Below are positions 44,576-59,100 of a stretch of 64,000 nucleotides of DNA, in pieces. The stretch covers positions 5,291,209-5,355,208 of the forward strand of contig NC_087065.1 in assembly GCF_963678635.1 (NCBI RefSeq), read 5' to 3'. The position numbers and the translations under genes are program-made. This DNA comes from Symsagittifera roscoffensis (Eukaryota; Xenacoelomorpha; Acoela; Convolutidae). The notes beneath the pieces were generated by a model that was given only the letters and a program-made list of their open reading frames with translations, ran no database searches and was not told where the DNA came from. How positions within the stretch are numbered: the first letter of the stretch is position 1; each line of letters begins with the position of its first letter.

Positions 44576-45690
44576 AGCTAAAGCTGGAAGTACCTGTTTG
44601 ATAATTTTTGACTTGGTTATACTGATGCGCATTGAAATTGGTAATTTCAAAAAATCAAAAATTGGACTTCATCCAGAACCTTCCCTAATTGTTACTTTAT
44701 TAAAATATGAGTGAAAATGTTTGTGATAGAGTCAAAAAGTTTCAAAAAACGGACAAGAAATCAAAACATGGACATTTCTGAAGGCCATAACTTTTTTCTT
44801 ATAAAATTTTGACGTGAGGGCTTACACAGGGGAGCTTTATTAAAATATTGTTATTTTATTAAACTATGAGTAAAAATGTTTGTGATAGAGTCAAAAAGTT
44901 TCAAAAAACGGACAAGAAATCAAAACATGGACATTTCTGAAGGCCATAACTTTTTTCTTAGAAAACTTGGACGTGAGGGCTTTCACCGGAGAGCTTTGCT
45001 TAAAACTTTATTTTGATTTAAACCAAAATCTCAATTTTGAGAGGGTCGTTTTTGAAAAAAAAACAGAAAAAAAAACGTCCAAAAAATCAAAAATATGACT
45101 ATTCTGAAGGCCATACATGTTAGTAAAAAGTAATTTACTATAAAGGTCATATTGAGAGTAATTGATTATAAAGGTGAACTTCCCGTAAATTCTTCTAATT
45201 TTTGAACCAAAACTGCAGACTTGAAAGTATAGTATCAAAACATTTGACTCAAAATTTCAAAAAATTGACTCAAAAATTTTCAAAAAACGGTCAAACAATC
45301 CAAAGTTTGATTTTCTCAAATCACTTTGGTCAAAACCGCATATCCAGAGGAAGTTTTCACAAATTTTTCTCTCCATTAAACCCAAAATTTCAGATTTAGG
45401 TTGTTTTCTGAAAAAAATGTTTTAATAAAACAAAAAATATGGGTCTTAAATTCGCTCCACACGCTTTTTCGAAGGCTGTAGGAAGTTGGGTAATGTAAAG
45501 AGAGGCCAGGGATTTACCCAGGCCTACAGGGTAGTGGGCGGACGCCACATTGCTACCTCTTTATTGAAAATCGGTAGGTTAGTTTTCGAGAAAAACTAAT
45601 TTTTTAAAAAGTGAAAAAAATTTGAAAGCGTCCCAAAAAACTAAAAAAAACCCGTTCCCTTTTTTTTAAATAAAACCTGTTTTTATGAGA
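44576..45690 (+). repeat. Family-C hairpin-ended repeat, copy C1
   Basis: Starts CTAGAGGCTCAGCTAAAGCT (hairpin CAGCT-AA-AGCTG) then ACCTGTTTGATAA, and ends near ACCTGTTTTTATGA. The interior consists of tandem subrepeats of about 150-175 bp built on GACATTTCTGAAGGCCATAA, GCAGGGGAGCTT-type and GTTTCAAAAAACGG blocks. Confidence 0.7.
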
Positions 45691-46689
45691 CAAAAACATA
45701 ACAGACAGCTGAAAAGAGTCAATGAATGCAATGAAATGAAAAAAAAATTGACTTTTTTCAAAGAAAGCATCAAACTTTGATTTTTAAAACAAAAATATTT
45801 GGCCTTACTGCTGTTTGAATTACAAACCAAGTTCAAAATTGCCCCTTTTTTGAAAACAGTCAACAGACAGTTGAAAGCAGGTCCATGAACGCACGTAAAA
45901 ATTTTTAATTTCACTTTTTCAAGGAAAAAATATATGACCTAGAAGCTCTTGAATTTTTAAACAATTCAAGATTGCATCTTTTTGATACAATTGACCCAAT
46001 TTCAGATAAATGGATCAATAGCTAAAATTTATCTTGCGCTGGAAACTCGTTGAATTTTTTTGCCAACAATTTTAAGGTTCGTATTTCACGTTGAGAGCGC
46101 ATTTTATTAAATTTTATCAGATGCATTTCATTTGAACTCAAAAAATGCATTTATACAAAAGTGCATATCTACCTGTGCATTCATAAACGTATCAATTTGT
46201 ATGAAGGCAAATCTGTAATTAATAAAACATTTCAAGATTTTTTTTAAAAACAAATTTTAAAAAAAATCACCAAGACCTATATAAGTCTTCACTACATTCT
46301 GTTCGTATCTTGAAACTCAATTACCTGCATCTTAACAAATATCAGATACTACACTCTAAAATGATGAGAACGCCCAAGCATTTAAGAAGAACGCTATTCA
46401 CTCAACTTTTAGCAGATAACTCAAGCTGGAATATAACTCAAAAAGTACATACATACTTAGGGGCAATCAAAAATGCATTTATATGCATGAGTGAACTTCT
46501 GTAGTTAACGGCATTTTTACTGAAAAGAAATTCAAAAAAATCATCAAGACCTTAAAAGGAATTGATTTTTAAAGCGTTCAGACTTTTGAAAGACTGAAAT
46601 GGCAAACTTTCAACGCATGAGAACAATATATCGTTAGCGCATAGAAAACCGCCAATCATGAACCCGGAGAAAGAAAGTTGAATTGTACT
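45691..46689. other. No gene seen; 3' flank of IFT88
   Basis: AT-rich DNA between a family-C repeat and the probable IFT88 poly(A) site. Confidence 0.5.
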
Positions 46690-46695
46690 TTTAAT
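46690..46695 (-). terminator. Possible variant poly(A) signal of IFT88
   Basis: ATTAAA on the minus strand, about 165 nt beyond the stop codon. It is the nearest candidate I could find; weak evidence. Confidence 0.3.
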
Positions 46696-46858
46696 TAGTT
46701 TACACATATTTAACACTATTTACAGGTTCACTACAGGCAAAACATGGCTAATTACATGGATTTTACAAAATCTACACAAAGGTGATATCATTGCATTTTC
46801 ATTATTACCATTCACAATTTGAAAATAACTCACTTATTAATGAACCCAGTAAATAAGT

Positions 46859-47111
46859 CTATTCGGGCAGCAAATCATCTCCCAATTCCTCATCTGCAAA
46901 TTCGTCTTGCTGTTTCATCGGCTTTTTGGCCGCTGTCTTTGGACGCTCCTGGTAGTTAATCCTGGCGTCTGCATCGTGCACACTGAGCTCGGACCCTGGG
47001 AGTGCCCCCCGAGTGCTACCGGCACTGCCTAATCTGGCAAGAGCCGGGTCTTCGAAGGAGCCAGCCCCACTGGGGGGAAGCGTGGATGCCAGTCCACCTC
47101 TCTTGTGGCTC
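46859..47111 (-). CDS. IFT88: IFT88 terminal exon
   Basis: 83 codons plus TAG. Acceptor GTTTTTAG|GAGCC. Encodes a disordered stretch then ERPKTAAKKPMKQQDEFADE and ELGDDLLPE-stop, the hallmark acidic C-terminus of IFT88. Confidence 0.95.
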
Positions 47112-50100
47112 CTAAAAACAATACAGAATAGTCAAATTGAACACAGAGACGAAGCTGCACGTTGCAAACACAAGCGAGGAAAATGCAAAAAAGAGCTCCA
47201 AACAGTCAAAACAAAGTGAAATCAGGAAAAGATCAAAAAATACACATTGAGAACTTTTTTGGGGAGACTAGGAATATCACGTTCTCACATCTGCTCCACG
47301 ACCGCTTTTAGCTTTTTTAACACTAGTAACCAATAAAGCAGCTACTGCTTGTATCAAATTGCCAATGCTACGCAGCAAAAATGCGACCAAAATTTTATCA
47401 ATGTTACGGATTTGAATCTCCGACCAGTTAACTAGGAGTCTCCCGTACTCATATTTGCTCCACGGTCATTTAGAAGTAAACTAGAGGCGCAGCTAATGCT
47501 GTATACACTTGTTTTAATATTTATAATCAAATATTGTACTGATACGGAAATTCGTAATTTTCAAAAACATGGACTTGACGCAAAACCCAGAGATTTATCT
47601 GCTTAAGTAGGAGATGAGCCGATTATTTAAAAGGGAAAACTACTACCCGCTCTTTCAATTGAAGTCTTCATCTCGAATTTGGCTGGGTAGTTTTCGAAAA
47701 AAGTAAAAAGATTCCAAAAGGATCAAAAATTCAAAAGTTTGACTTTTCCTATACCCATCAAAATTTATCTACTAAAGCATGGGAATAGCCTCTTATGCAT
47801 TATGCAGGGATGACGTCCACGCCCTGATCTTGAGATTGAACAACTGATATCAGATTTTGCTAGTAGTTTTCGAGAATAGTGATAAAATTTCTTTAGAACG
47901 ATAAAAATATCAAAAAATGGATTTTTCCGAAGTCCATATCAGCTTTTCTACAAATAAATAGGGATAAACAGATTGCGCAGGGAAAATCTAAGCACCATAA
48001 TAGTTTCAATGAGAAGACAAGCAAAACTGCTTGTTTTTATATCGGTTGAATACTTTATCTCCGATGTAGCAGGGTAGTTTTTGAGAAAAGACAAAAATTT
48101 TAAAAATTAACAAGATGTCAAAAAAAGCTCATTTGAGGCCATAACTTTTTTTAATCCAAATTTAGTGAATAACCGCTTGAGAAAGAGAGATCCCCATAAT
48201 TTGTTCTTTTGATTGAAATCCTCGTCTTTGATTTCTGCATTTAATATTTGAGAAAATGAAAAAATTTGAAACAATTAGGTCAAAAATATCTACTGAAACT
48301 TTCGAAGGCCGTTGAAACTCTAGTAAAATGAAAAGATACCTGCAAAATATGCAGGCACATAGAAGAGCGGCCGGTTTTTCTATTGGTGCCTTTTTTTTGA
48401 AAACTGGCTCAGTAGTTTTTGAAAAATTCAAATTTCTGCGAAAAATGCAAAAAATTTTTCAAAGGGTGGCAAAAAACAACAAAAAAACAAAACCCATACA
48501 TTTTCATACCTGTTTCTTTTCAAACAGGACCTAACACTCGCCAAAATTTTAGCAGCAATATATGCTTTTAAATTGCGTATGCTTAAATAGGCTCAAATAT
48601 TATCAAACTGAAATATACCAAAAATGCCACTAATTGAGCATTTTTATTTTCGAATTAGGTTAGAAATTTTTTCCGTAATAATACACTATGCTTCGCTTGT
48701 GTAAATAGGGAAAACAAGTAAGAAAAATGAAACTTTCAACTTGCTCCGGGATCGAAACCCCATCCTGGAGAGTAAGAGTCTCGCGTCGTCACCCCAGGAT
48801 GGGGTTTCGATTCCGGAGCAAGTTGAAAATTTCATTTTTCTTTCTTGTTTTACCTATTTACACAAGACCCACCCGAAACCCATCATTGAGAGTGAGAGTC
48901 TCGCGTCGTCGCATCTGTGCCATGTTCGCTTAACAATTGTCGAACACTAGCCGCAAGTATAGCAGATACAAAAGATGGAACATAATTGCCAATACTTAAA
49001 ATACAACTTTTGATATATACCGGAGTCAAACCTCCCAAACTGGAGGTTAAGAGTCTCATATGCTTGCATCTGCATCATGGTCTCTAGATAATCGTGAAAC
49101 ATTAGCCTCAAGTACTTTTATTTGCGAGTTGAGTTGAAAAAATTGGACTTCATATTAAAACATTACGCTCTCTAGCTGAAACAAATTATAACTATAGACA
49201 AAAAACGCATGCTTCTTAGTTTCGTGTCTACTTTTAAGGAATAAAGACTAGTTTATTTGGCTCTAAATTCTGCCTCTTTGGATACCCAGGTTACATACCC
49301 AGAAAGTCAGGTGAGCTCGTTTTAAGTCTACAATTTTCTTAAAACCTAATCGATTGAAGCTTCCGATTGATTTACGAAAAAAAAAAAAACGTGAAAACCA
49401 GTTCTGGATACCTTTTAGGTACCTTTACAGAAACTCCAAAACAATCAACGATTTAACAAAATTTCTGAAAATTGTATTACAAATTTCAAGATTTCCTGAA
49501 AAAACGAAAACGATTTAAAAACAGTGAAAACTCATCCTGTTCATTAAGTATTAAAATGAGTGGGGGTAAAAATTGATGGTATTGATGGTAACCTGGGGAT
49601 ATTGCGTCCACTGCCTCCGCTTCCCTCGCGAGAGGGCGTGCCGTCGCTGAGTCCGAAGCTGGTGTTGTTGTCCGCCAGCATTCTTCCGGCAGCCGCAGAT
49701 CCACCCGCAGGAGCTGTGCTGTTCATGCCATGCATGCCCACTCCACTTCCTCGTCTGCTACTGCCACTCGCTATTCTCTACACAACAAAACAGCACAACT
49801 TGAAAACTGCGGATGTTAAACAAACCGCCATATCTGACGCCGAAATTGCATCAGAATAACGTAAATTACATCCTAATTACGTAACTATTGCATAACAACA
49901 ATGACAATCTGTATGTTATGCTGCATAACAATATTAATTTTCGGCTAGTCGGAATGTAATCTACTAGCCGAAAATCATACTGAAAAACCGTCTCGGCTAA
50001 TCCGTGTAAAAATCGTGATGTCTATGCGAAAATTGGACCTCAGGCTTAGTTTTTTCTGTCTAACGGACTACGCCAAACTCTTTTAAGAGAAACATAACCT

Positions 50101-53100
50101 GCAATATTGAACCACTTGTATCTGTTCAATTGTCCATGAGTCACTCTCAGAAGTTCTTACTAATGTATATATCGCCGATTTATCAAAAATTTATTTCAAG
50201 TAAAAAAACGGGCTTCGATCGGCATTGTGATCAACACATGAGCAGCAAAAATTTAAAAACTATACTCCTTGAAAAAACTAGAATCCAGCTTCATCTCGCT
50301 TCGTCGAAAACTCGTTCAAAACAATCGAAAGCTCGGCAACTTATTTCTTAATGTATACGGAATGTTTGCCAATCTGAAGAAAAAGAAAGTTCAAAACGTC
50401 GTCAGTTAATTAACAAATACAATGAAAACAATAATTCGTTCTTTTTGACTTTTATACACGTTTAAATATCAGAATCATACTAAATAAACACCCTTTTCAC
50501 AAAATTCTGTATAGAAAAAGAATATACTCATTTTGTATTATTTTTTTTACTTCCAGGCTTTTCGGTCATAAGGTTATGAGAAACAAAAAATTCGCTATCT
50601 CATTCAACTTTGAAAGTCAAATGTGAGCAAGAAGATAAGAAAAGATCCCAAATTGTTCTCAAAGTGCAAGGACGGTAGATGGTCTGACCTGTTCCTTGAT
50701 CTCTATGGACTTGTGTGCCTTCTTCAGCTGTTTGGAGTACTCCTCGTGCTCCTTCTTCAGGCCAAGGTCGTTCGACAGCTGCACCAGACATTCGAGGCCT
50801 GCAACACAAAACTCAGTCAGAGCAAATAAATATAAACTGATAGATTACAAGATTGATTTAGATATACGAGATCATATCAGGTCCACAGTTTGAGAGAGAG
50901 CCTCATTTATTGCTTTTTTTTCTGAATAAAACAAGAATGCGAAGACTGAATAAAAAACGAACAAAAAAATTCCAAAAACAGTTTTAAATATGAAATATCA
51001 ACAAAAAATTGAGTAATTACTTGCAAATAGGCTGAAAGCTTTGAAATTATTTTAAATTAAAGTAAAAAACGCTTTATTCAAAAATATTCAAGGTTGTGGC
51101 AACTAAGCCGACAAAAAATAAGAAGACAAACTGAAGTCTAATAAAGATAGTTGGACATAGAGAGTTTTCTGTTCTCGATTCGTTATCTCTCCCCGTATGC
51201 GGATTAACGCCTCAATTTTATCTGAAGTGATTTAGTTCAAAAAGTTATTTACCTGAAGAAAGCCAATATTCCGATTTGATAACGCTTGCATATCGCGTGC
51301 ATAATCACGCTTTTTCGAGCCAATTGCAATTTCGTTATTAGAGAGAGGAATTCACCATCCTTTTAGCGTTTGAATTTTAATTAAAAAGAAATTCAAATAT
51401 ATCAAACCTAAAATGGTCAATGAGCATTCAAATTTGAGAAAAAAAAATTGCTCTAAACTTAACGTAAACATACGCTACAGCAAAAATATCAGTAAATATG
51501 GGCAATATATTTTTTCACTTTTTAAGCATTAAATGACTATATTTGATACAAAAATGCAGTGAAAGATTTGACCTCAATTAAATTGTTGACCTCACTAAAT
51601 GATCTAACTCAATACAAAGCCAATTACTATAGTAATTCAGTTATTCTTGTAAATTGTTCAGAAATTGGCTTTAAAAGAGTATAAACATGGCCAACAATTA
51701 GCTGAAAAAGCGTCAATGAACACACACAAAAAAAAACAAAAAAAGGGGGCCTGAAGTCTCTTTGAAATTCAAGAAAAATTTATGATTGACATTTTCTTGA
51801 TGAAATTGACCCAATTTGAGAAAAGTGGATCAACCCTTTAGTTTTCTATTTCGCTACAAAATCTTAAAATTAGAGTCCACTTACGAAACTACAAATTTTG
51901 CGCCATTTCCGCTGTATTAATTGGAAAGAGCAAAAGACCTTCCGTTAGGCAACTAAAATTGAAATGAACTTGAAAAGAACTCAAAGTTAGACCACGGCGT
52001 GAACAAAATCCTGCGAAAAAAAAAGCGAAAAAATGATCACGACCGATTAAAACCTCTTCACTGCATGCGTTCACAGACCGTTGAAAAATTTCAAAAACTT
52101 ACCCAAATAAAAATCAAAATGAGCGAGTGCTCATATAGAAATGTCGAGGATCTCTACTCACATTCGATGTTGTCAGGGAATCGTCTGTGGATGAGCTTGT
52201 ATGTCTCGAATGCCCTGTGGTAGTTGCCTATTCGTCTGTAGCACTTGGCTATGTGGTGAGGCCAGGTCACATTCGCCGGCCTGACAACAAACTCGTTACA
52301 TCACATATAATGCGGTCATAATACTCAAGTTTGAAAACCTAAGCAATGAAAGATACATTTCCAAAGCTGCGAACTTTCAAAATTAATAACTTGATGTCTA
52401 AGTATTTCCCCTATCTCGAGTTCCTAGAAATGAACAATTAATCTCAAAAAATCAAGATTTAGGAATTCAATTTGAAGTATTTTAATTCGGCTAATTCAAT
52501 TTATAATAAAACAAAAACAAAAAAAATGTAAGTTTTGTTAACTTTTTAACGCAAACTTAGTACAGAAATAAATCGCAATACTGATATAATACAGGCATGA
52601 AAGTTTTCTTGAATAGAACCAGCAGAAAAGAGCTTTATAAAGACACTCACTGGGCGACTGCAGCCTTCTCAAAGTACATGATGGCCTTCTCGTACACCTG
52701 CATCTTTATGTAGTATGAGCCCAGCCACTTTATGATCCCACTGCTGGACGGGAGCGCCTTGAACGCCTACAACACAACGCAAAATCAAACAATAGAAGTT
52801 TCTAAGACTATGAGCCCGTCTATCCACTAATCCATCTGCTGCTAGTCGCTTAGTTAATCAACGAACAGAACTTTTTCTGGAAATAAAAACACCGTCAAAT
52901 TAACATTGAAACGGACTTTTTGAAAAAGCTTAGATATCACAAGCGTAAACCAGAGGCCATGTGGAGCTTCACACCACTTGCGATACAACAAACACCAAAA
53001 AAGTCGAAAAAAAACTAAAAAACTTTGAAAAAACCTAAGTCTACCAAAACTTTCGTGTCTTGGTTAAAATTCGTTATAGGGAAACATCGCACGCAAAACA

Positions 53101-56100
53101 TTGAATATTAAATTAGCAACGGGACAAAAGCTGAGTTAACACTACTTGAGCCCACAAAAATTGATTTTATAAAAAAAAACTTCAAACTGTTTTAAGTCCC
53201 CCCTGAAAGTACAAGAAGAAACAATTGTAACAACAATGAAACTTACTTACAGAACCGGAAAATCCGCAATGCGGCAACTACGCCGACAAACGATAATCCG
53301 ACAATTCAATTTTTACCGAATAAATTTTCAAATCATACATACTGAAAAAAGACAAGGTCAGTTCGATACTCGAACCCCGACTTTAGGGTTGCTGTGTTAC
53401 CTCTAGGCCAAGTAGGAAGCAACCTCTAAGTTGTTAAAGTTCCATTATAAAGCAAGTTCAACTTCTTCCAGATTTGTAAGAAAAAGTTGTTAGCGGGAAA
53501 GAAGTCTAGTTCCCAATAACAAGAAACTTGCAAGGAAACTAACAAGGAAAGGCGGTTGCTGTGCAAGTAACAGAATTTTCCGACCACATAAAGCTCGGAA
53601 TAATTTTACTCTAAGTAGTGGCGTTTCTGTAAGTGGTATTATGAGAGAAATATACGAATTTGTAGAACATTAAAGTAAGGCAAAAACAAAGTTTCTGAAT
53701 TTGATTTTTGTAAGTTATTCATTTTTCGGACACAACTTTCGTCGAGTTAAATCCAAAAACGAAAAACCTACAAAAAAATTAAAATCAAATTCAGAAATTT
53801 TTTAAAGCCCAGGAAGCTTTAAATAAAGCTCCAAAAACCATCTTTCCCAGAGCACAAAGAAAATCCATTTTTGAAGCTAAATTTCGGTCAGACTTTTCGT
53901 GACTTTTACACTGGCTGTGTAAAGGTCCCTTTCGATAGTGGAGTTTGCCATCCTTTTGCAAAAATGAGCTAAATTAGAAAAAAATCAAGCCACAATAGAG
54001 CGCGAACAAACTTTAATGCTTGTAGTAGACAAGCCACAGTTACATATTGGATTTTTGAACAAATCGAGACACGCAGTGCCAAGATGTGAATACATTTCGA
54101 GATGCGAAATAAGCGGTTGCTCATCTGTTTTGAAACGTGTGAACAAATCGAGCAAAACACTAAGGTTCCAGCTAAAACTGGAGTTACCCGTTTGATAGTT
54201 TTTTTCAGTTCGTTTTACTGATGTGGGATGAAATGAATAATTTCAAAAATATTGCTTTCCCTAAAACCGCAGCTGAGTTTTTTCTTAAAATAAGTGAGAA
54301 GAGCGAAACTCTTTAAAAAATTGGATTTTTCCAAACAAATTTGTCTTACAAAATATTCAAAAGTCAACGCTTCTACCAGAAAAATTCTAGCAACCTTTTC
54401 TTTCGATTGAACCTTCTATCTTAGATTTGATAGGATAGTTTTTATGAAAAAAGATATAAAAAAATGAAAAAAGTGTCAAAACTTCCAAAGCCATAACTTT
54501 TTAGTGCAAAAACTAGGTCGTGGCTGCTTAGGAAGAGAAAACTATCAAGATCGGGTTTCTCGATTAAGCACTTACTTAAGATCTGGCAGAATAATTTTCA
54601 AAAAAAAAATTGACTTTCAAAAAACGACCAAAATTTCAACAATTTTATTTTTTATAACTTTTCACTTAAAAAATCAGGCGTAGCCGTTTGTGCAAGGAGG
54701 CTTCCAGTAACCTGTTTTGATTGAACTCTAGAACAATTATCGAGAAAAGCAAAGCAAGGTCAACAAAAATCTAAATAAATATATTTTTTTCGGAGGTCAG
54801 AAGAACTTCACACAACCTGTTATGTCGATTGAGCCCAGAGTCTCAGTTTTAAAGTAGTTTGTGAGAAAAGTCGAAAATTCAAAAACGGTTCAAAAATACA
54901 TGTGAAACCATACTTCTTCAAATATGACACGAAAACATGTGACCCTAAAAGAGTGGGAAAAATCATCACGACATATATAAGTGCTTTCACTACGTTCATT
55001 GACATTTAATGAGGTGCTTATAAGTTTGACGGTGCTTACGTCATTGTACATCTTGAAGGCTTCGTTTTCGTCCTCCTCCTCTAGAATGTTCCCCAATGCC
55101 ACACAGATGCCTGGATCATGTCTGCCAGAAGTGACCGCCACCATCTCCAGCCTACAAACACACAGTCTTAATTTTCAGGTTTCATCAAATTCTACGGATT
55201 ATTTAAATCAGCTCTGTACACCTCGTTAAAGACAATGTCAACCCAGATGCAAAGCTGAACTTGGTACCACTTTGGGCTACAAAAAAGAATGACTATGATT
55301 AAAATCAAATGAAACAAAAATTATACAAAATCTTCAAAAAATCGTTTGTCAATATAACTTACTCAAATTGCAATAAAAGCCCAAAAAAATCTGGAACAAA
55401 ATTATCTGCACCATTAGAAACTTTCCAAGGTGCTTTCGGAATGCTACAAGGCCGAATTTAAAAAAACAGCAAAACTAGCCGATTAAAATAAGCGGACAAA
55501 TTATCTAAACTAGCCGAAAATTTTCATTTAGCTAAAAAAAAACAGGTATCAACTAGAATCGAACTATCGGGCTTTGTCGTCAAGCATGGATGTTAAAGCA
55601 ACTTGAAAGAAAACTGAACCTTCCAAAAAATTGGGCTACGGGAGCTAAGTCGACAAAAATAAGCTGATAAAAATAAACAGACGGACGATAATTCGAAAAA
55701 GCACAAAAACTCAACTTTAAAAAAAACATGTCCCGACCGGATTCGAACTACAAGCTAAGATGTGGCAACTAAGCTGACAAAATTCAAGCAGATATTTAAT
55801 AAGACGAAATTTTTTTTCGAAATATAATATTTCCCGTTTGAAAAAAAAAAAACAGGACCTGATCAGATTCGAGCTCAGGACCTTTGCCGTCGTCCTAGGC
55901 GTATTCGTTACCTCCAGGCTTAATGTGTTATAACTAATTATAAAATACGGTATATGCGTCAACATGAGTCCCGGTGAACAAAATATTTACGGGAAAAAAC
56001 TCTATTATCCAACTGCAATACCCTTGCTTATCGCAAGGATAACTAGGTAACTAGACGTAAATTTGAGAAACACGCATTGGCAACAAATTTGAGTGGGAGG

Positions 56101-59100
56101 GGAGAGAGGTATAACCGAGAGGCAGAATTTCCATATTAAGATTGTTTAAATAACTCATAGAGTCAAGGACCAATTTCGTTCGTGAAGAGCATATAATTTA
56201 AAGACGGGAAGATGACGGAAAGATTTCATAAATTATAAAAAAAAAAATAATAATAAGTTGAAAAAAACTAGGTCTACCAAAAATCATATTTTCGTATGTC
56301 TCGATAGAAGTTAATTTTAGGCAAACATGCCAGACATTTAAGAATTAAACTAACAACGGAACAACATTTACAAGTGGAAACAAAGCCAACAATCTTTGAT
56401 CCAAAAAAATTGACTTTATAAAAAGTCTCAACTGAAACTGCAATGAGCAACAATTGCATTTGCAACTACGATGATAGTTGATTACAGCACAAAAACAATC
56501 ATTGGTGTGACAACTAAGTCGACAATCTTTGAGCAATTTTTGATTTTTTTTAATCATTCAAGTACCCCTTGAAAGTAGAATGAACAACACTTGCAACTGC
56601 AATGAAAATTGCTTAGACCACCCGCAAACTCCATTATGTGGGGCAACTTAGCCAACATAACTTGAGCAGACAAACAAAGTCCGACAATTCAACTTTTCTC
56701 GTTTTTTTTTCAATTTCAGTGATGCTGAAAAAAAGGTCTGGTCAGGATTCGAACTCCTCGGCTTAAGGCAGAAAGGCAACCGTATTACGTCCAGGCCAAA
56801 AAAAACCTAAAAAAAAAAAAATAAAAGAAGAGAAGAAAACTTAGACACGAAGCTGAGCTTCGCAATACTTGCGATACAAAAAATATAAGATGAATGCACC
56901 ATGATGCTAAAATAATTAGTAAACAGAACTTCAAACAAGGTAAGTGGAAAAACGATGAAAAAATTAAAAAACAAAAAAGCATTTTTTTGGCGTCTCAATT
57001 TATTTTAAATTTTCAAAGAGGTCATAGTGGGGTTGGATTTAGGCCGTGAAAAATTGATTTCAGAGACGTACTACACTTTAAGAAAAAAATCGGTAAATAA
57101 GCCGACATCCAATAAGTTGAAACTTCAGTCAAAAAAACATACTACGATAGATATATCAGTAGCGTTTGCAAAGTATATTAGAGACCAGCTGAAGCTGGAA
57201 AAAACTGTTTGATATTATCTAAGAATACGTAATATACAAAAACTGTCAATATAAGAAACCGAAACAAGCAAAAACTGCACAATTCACAAGTTGATGGCTT
57301 ATTTTCAACTAAAAAAAATAGGCCAAAAAAAAAATTACTTTTGAAAATTACTGAAATAACAATTCTTAAAATGTGGTCTTAAAACCTTTAGGCGTAGCTT
57401 CTAATGCAGGGGAGCTTCCCGCGACTCGTTCTCTCCATCGACCCGTAAATCTCAGATTTGGGAAGGAAGTTTTTGAGAAAAGTAAAAAAAAAGTTTCAAA
57501 AATGTTTAAAAATCACAATTTTCGCTTTTCGTAAGGCGATAACTTTTCGTTTAAAAATTTTGATAGAGCTGCTCAAGCATGTGAGCTTCCCACAACTCGT
57601 CCTTTCGATTGAAATCAAAAACTTTAGGAGGGTAGTTCCCGATAAAAAACAAAAAGTTTGAAAAAACATTTAAAAATCAAAGTTTTGAAAGTTCCGAGGG
57701 CCATTAATTTTCGTATTAAAAACTTTGGGAGTAGCCGCTTATGCAAGGGAGTTTCAACAACCTGCTCCATTCATTGAACCCAAAATCTTGAGATTTCGGA
57801 GAGTAGTTTTTAAGAAAAATCAAAAAGTTTCAAAAAACGGTTTAAAAAATTGAAATTTTGACTTTTCTGAGGGTCATAATCGGGTGTAGACGCTAATGCA
57901 GCGGAGCTTCTCGCGACTCGCTCTCTCTCTCTCTATTGAATCCAAAATCTTAAATTTGGGAGAGCAGTTTTTGAGAAAGTGTAAAAAATATATTGGTGAA
58001 AAACTCCCCCCACACAATTTTTCGAAGTCTGTAGAAAGTGAAGTAAAGGTGATAACAGACTAGGGGATTATGCAGGCATACAGGGGAGGGGGAGGAATCT
58101 CAAAAAAACCTGAATCCATACATTTTTATAATACCTGTTTTTATCAAACAGGAACTAGATAATTTGGAAACCAAACCGACCGAGCTTAAGTCGACAACCA
58201 TGCAGCCGAAAAATCATCAACATAACTCTATAATTATACATCAACAACTCTATAATTATACATCAAAAATTTGAGTAGTACCCGGTAGTTAAATTTGAAT
58301 TTTCTCGAAATTGAGCGTGTCAGCATAATTGATTCAACTGATTTTGTTAGACTAATTGTTAACTAGAAAAAAGACTTTATTCCGATTTGATAACGATTGC
58401 TAATCGCAAGCGTATAAGTGAATAGAAGAGAAGAATATGTAAGAAAAGTTGTTCACGGGAAAAAAATTCCAGTTCCTGATTAAAAGACACGTGCTTAAAT
58501 GACATGGCAACAAAATTCCAATAACATGACAAGATTGCATCGAGTGGAACGTTGTGTTTTTTTTTCCTCACCAGTGCTTGGCCATGTCTGTGTCGCCCAT
58601 ACTCTCGTAGATCTCCGCCAGCTGGTACTCCACCTCCGCATTTGTCCTCAGGATGGAGTGCAGCTGCTCCAGTCTGTCCTTTGCCTCCTCCAAATGACCC
58701 TGGCTCTTCGCCGCCAGACCTGTACAGAGTGAAGACAGATGAAAACTTAAAACAACGAAAAAATCATAAGTTTAGACCTTCTCAAAGAAACAGACAAAAC
58801 ATAAAACTACGATATTAAAATATTGAAAACAATTATCAGTTTAAGCACCTTTCAACTAATCTCTGTTGACCTCATCAAAAACTGGAAAAAACATGGATAA
58901 CTCAGTTAATTGAAACGCGGGCTTTAAAGACCCGGCCACCAAAAAAGCGCATCAAAATACAATTAATGAAAAATGAACTTCAGAAAAAAAACCTTCACTG
59001 TTTCCTGTAAAAAATATAACGAGATTGAAAATTAAAAACTGCTTGTTAACTAGTGTACATCTGAATTAAGTGTACTAACCCATATTGTAGAGTGCCTCTA

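Larger units (their letters stand above)
47112..49592 (-). other. Last intron of IFT88
   Basis: Contains tRNA-like SINE pieces, a family-C repeat and a 171-bp inverted repeat (listed separately). No extra exon seen. Confidence 0.6.
52767..55039 (-). other. IFT88 intron with SINE and family-C repeat
   Basis: Holds the SINE at 53265-53416, family-C copy C3, and at 53932-53956 ATAGTGGAGTTTGCCATCC, which matches the terminus of the MULE copies at 63.4 and 64.0 kb. Confidence 0.5.
55152..58571 (-). other. Longest IFT88 intron, filled with repeats
   Basis: Contains the SINE group, one more SINE (56636-56798) and family-C copy C4. No additional exon is needed, because the flanking exons join in frame. 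Confidence 0.6.
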
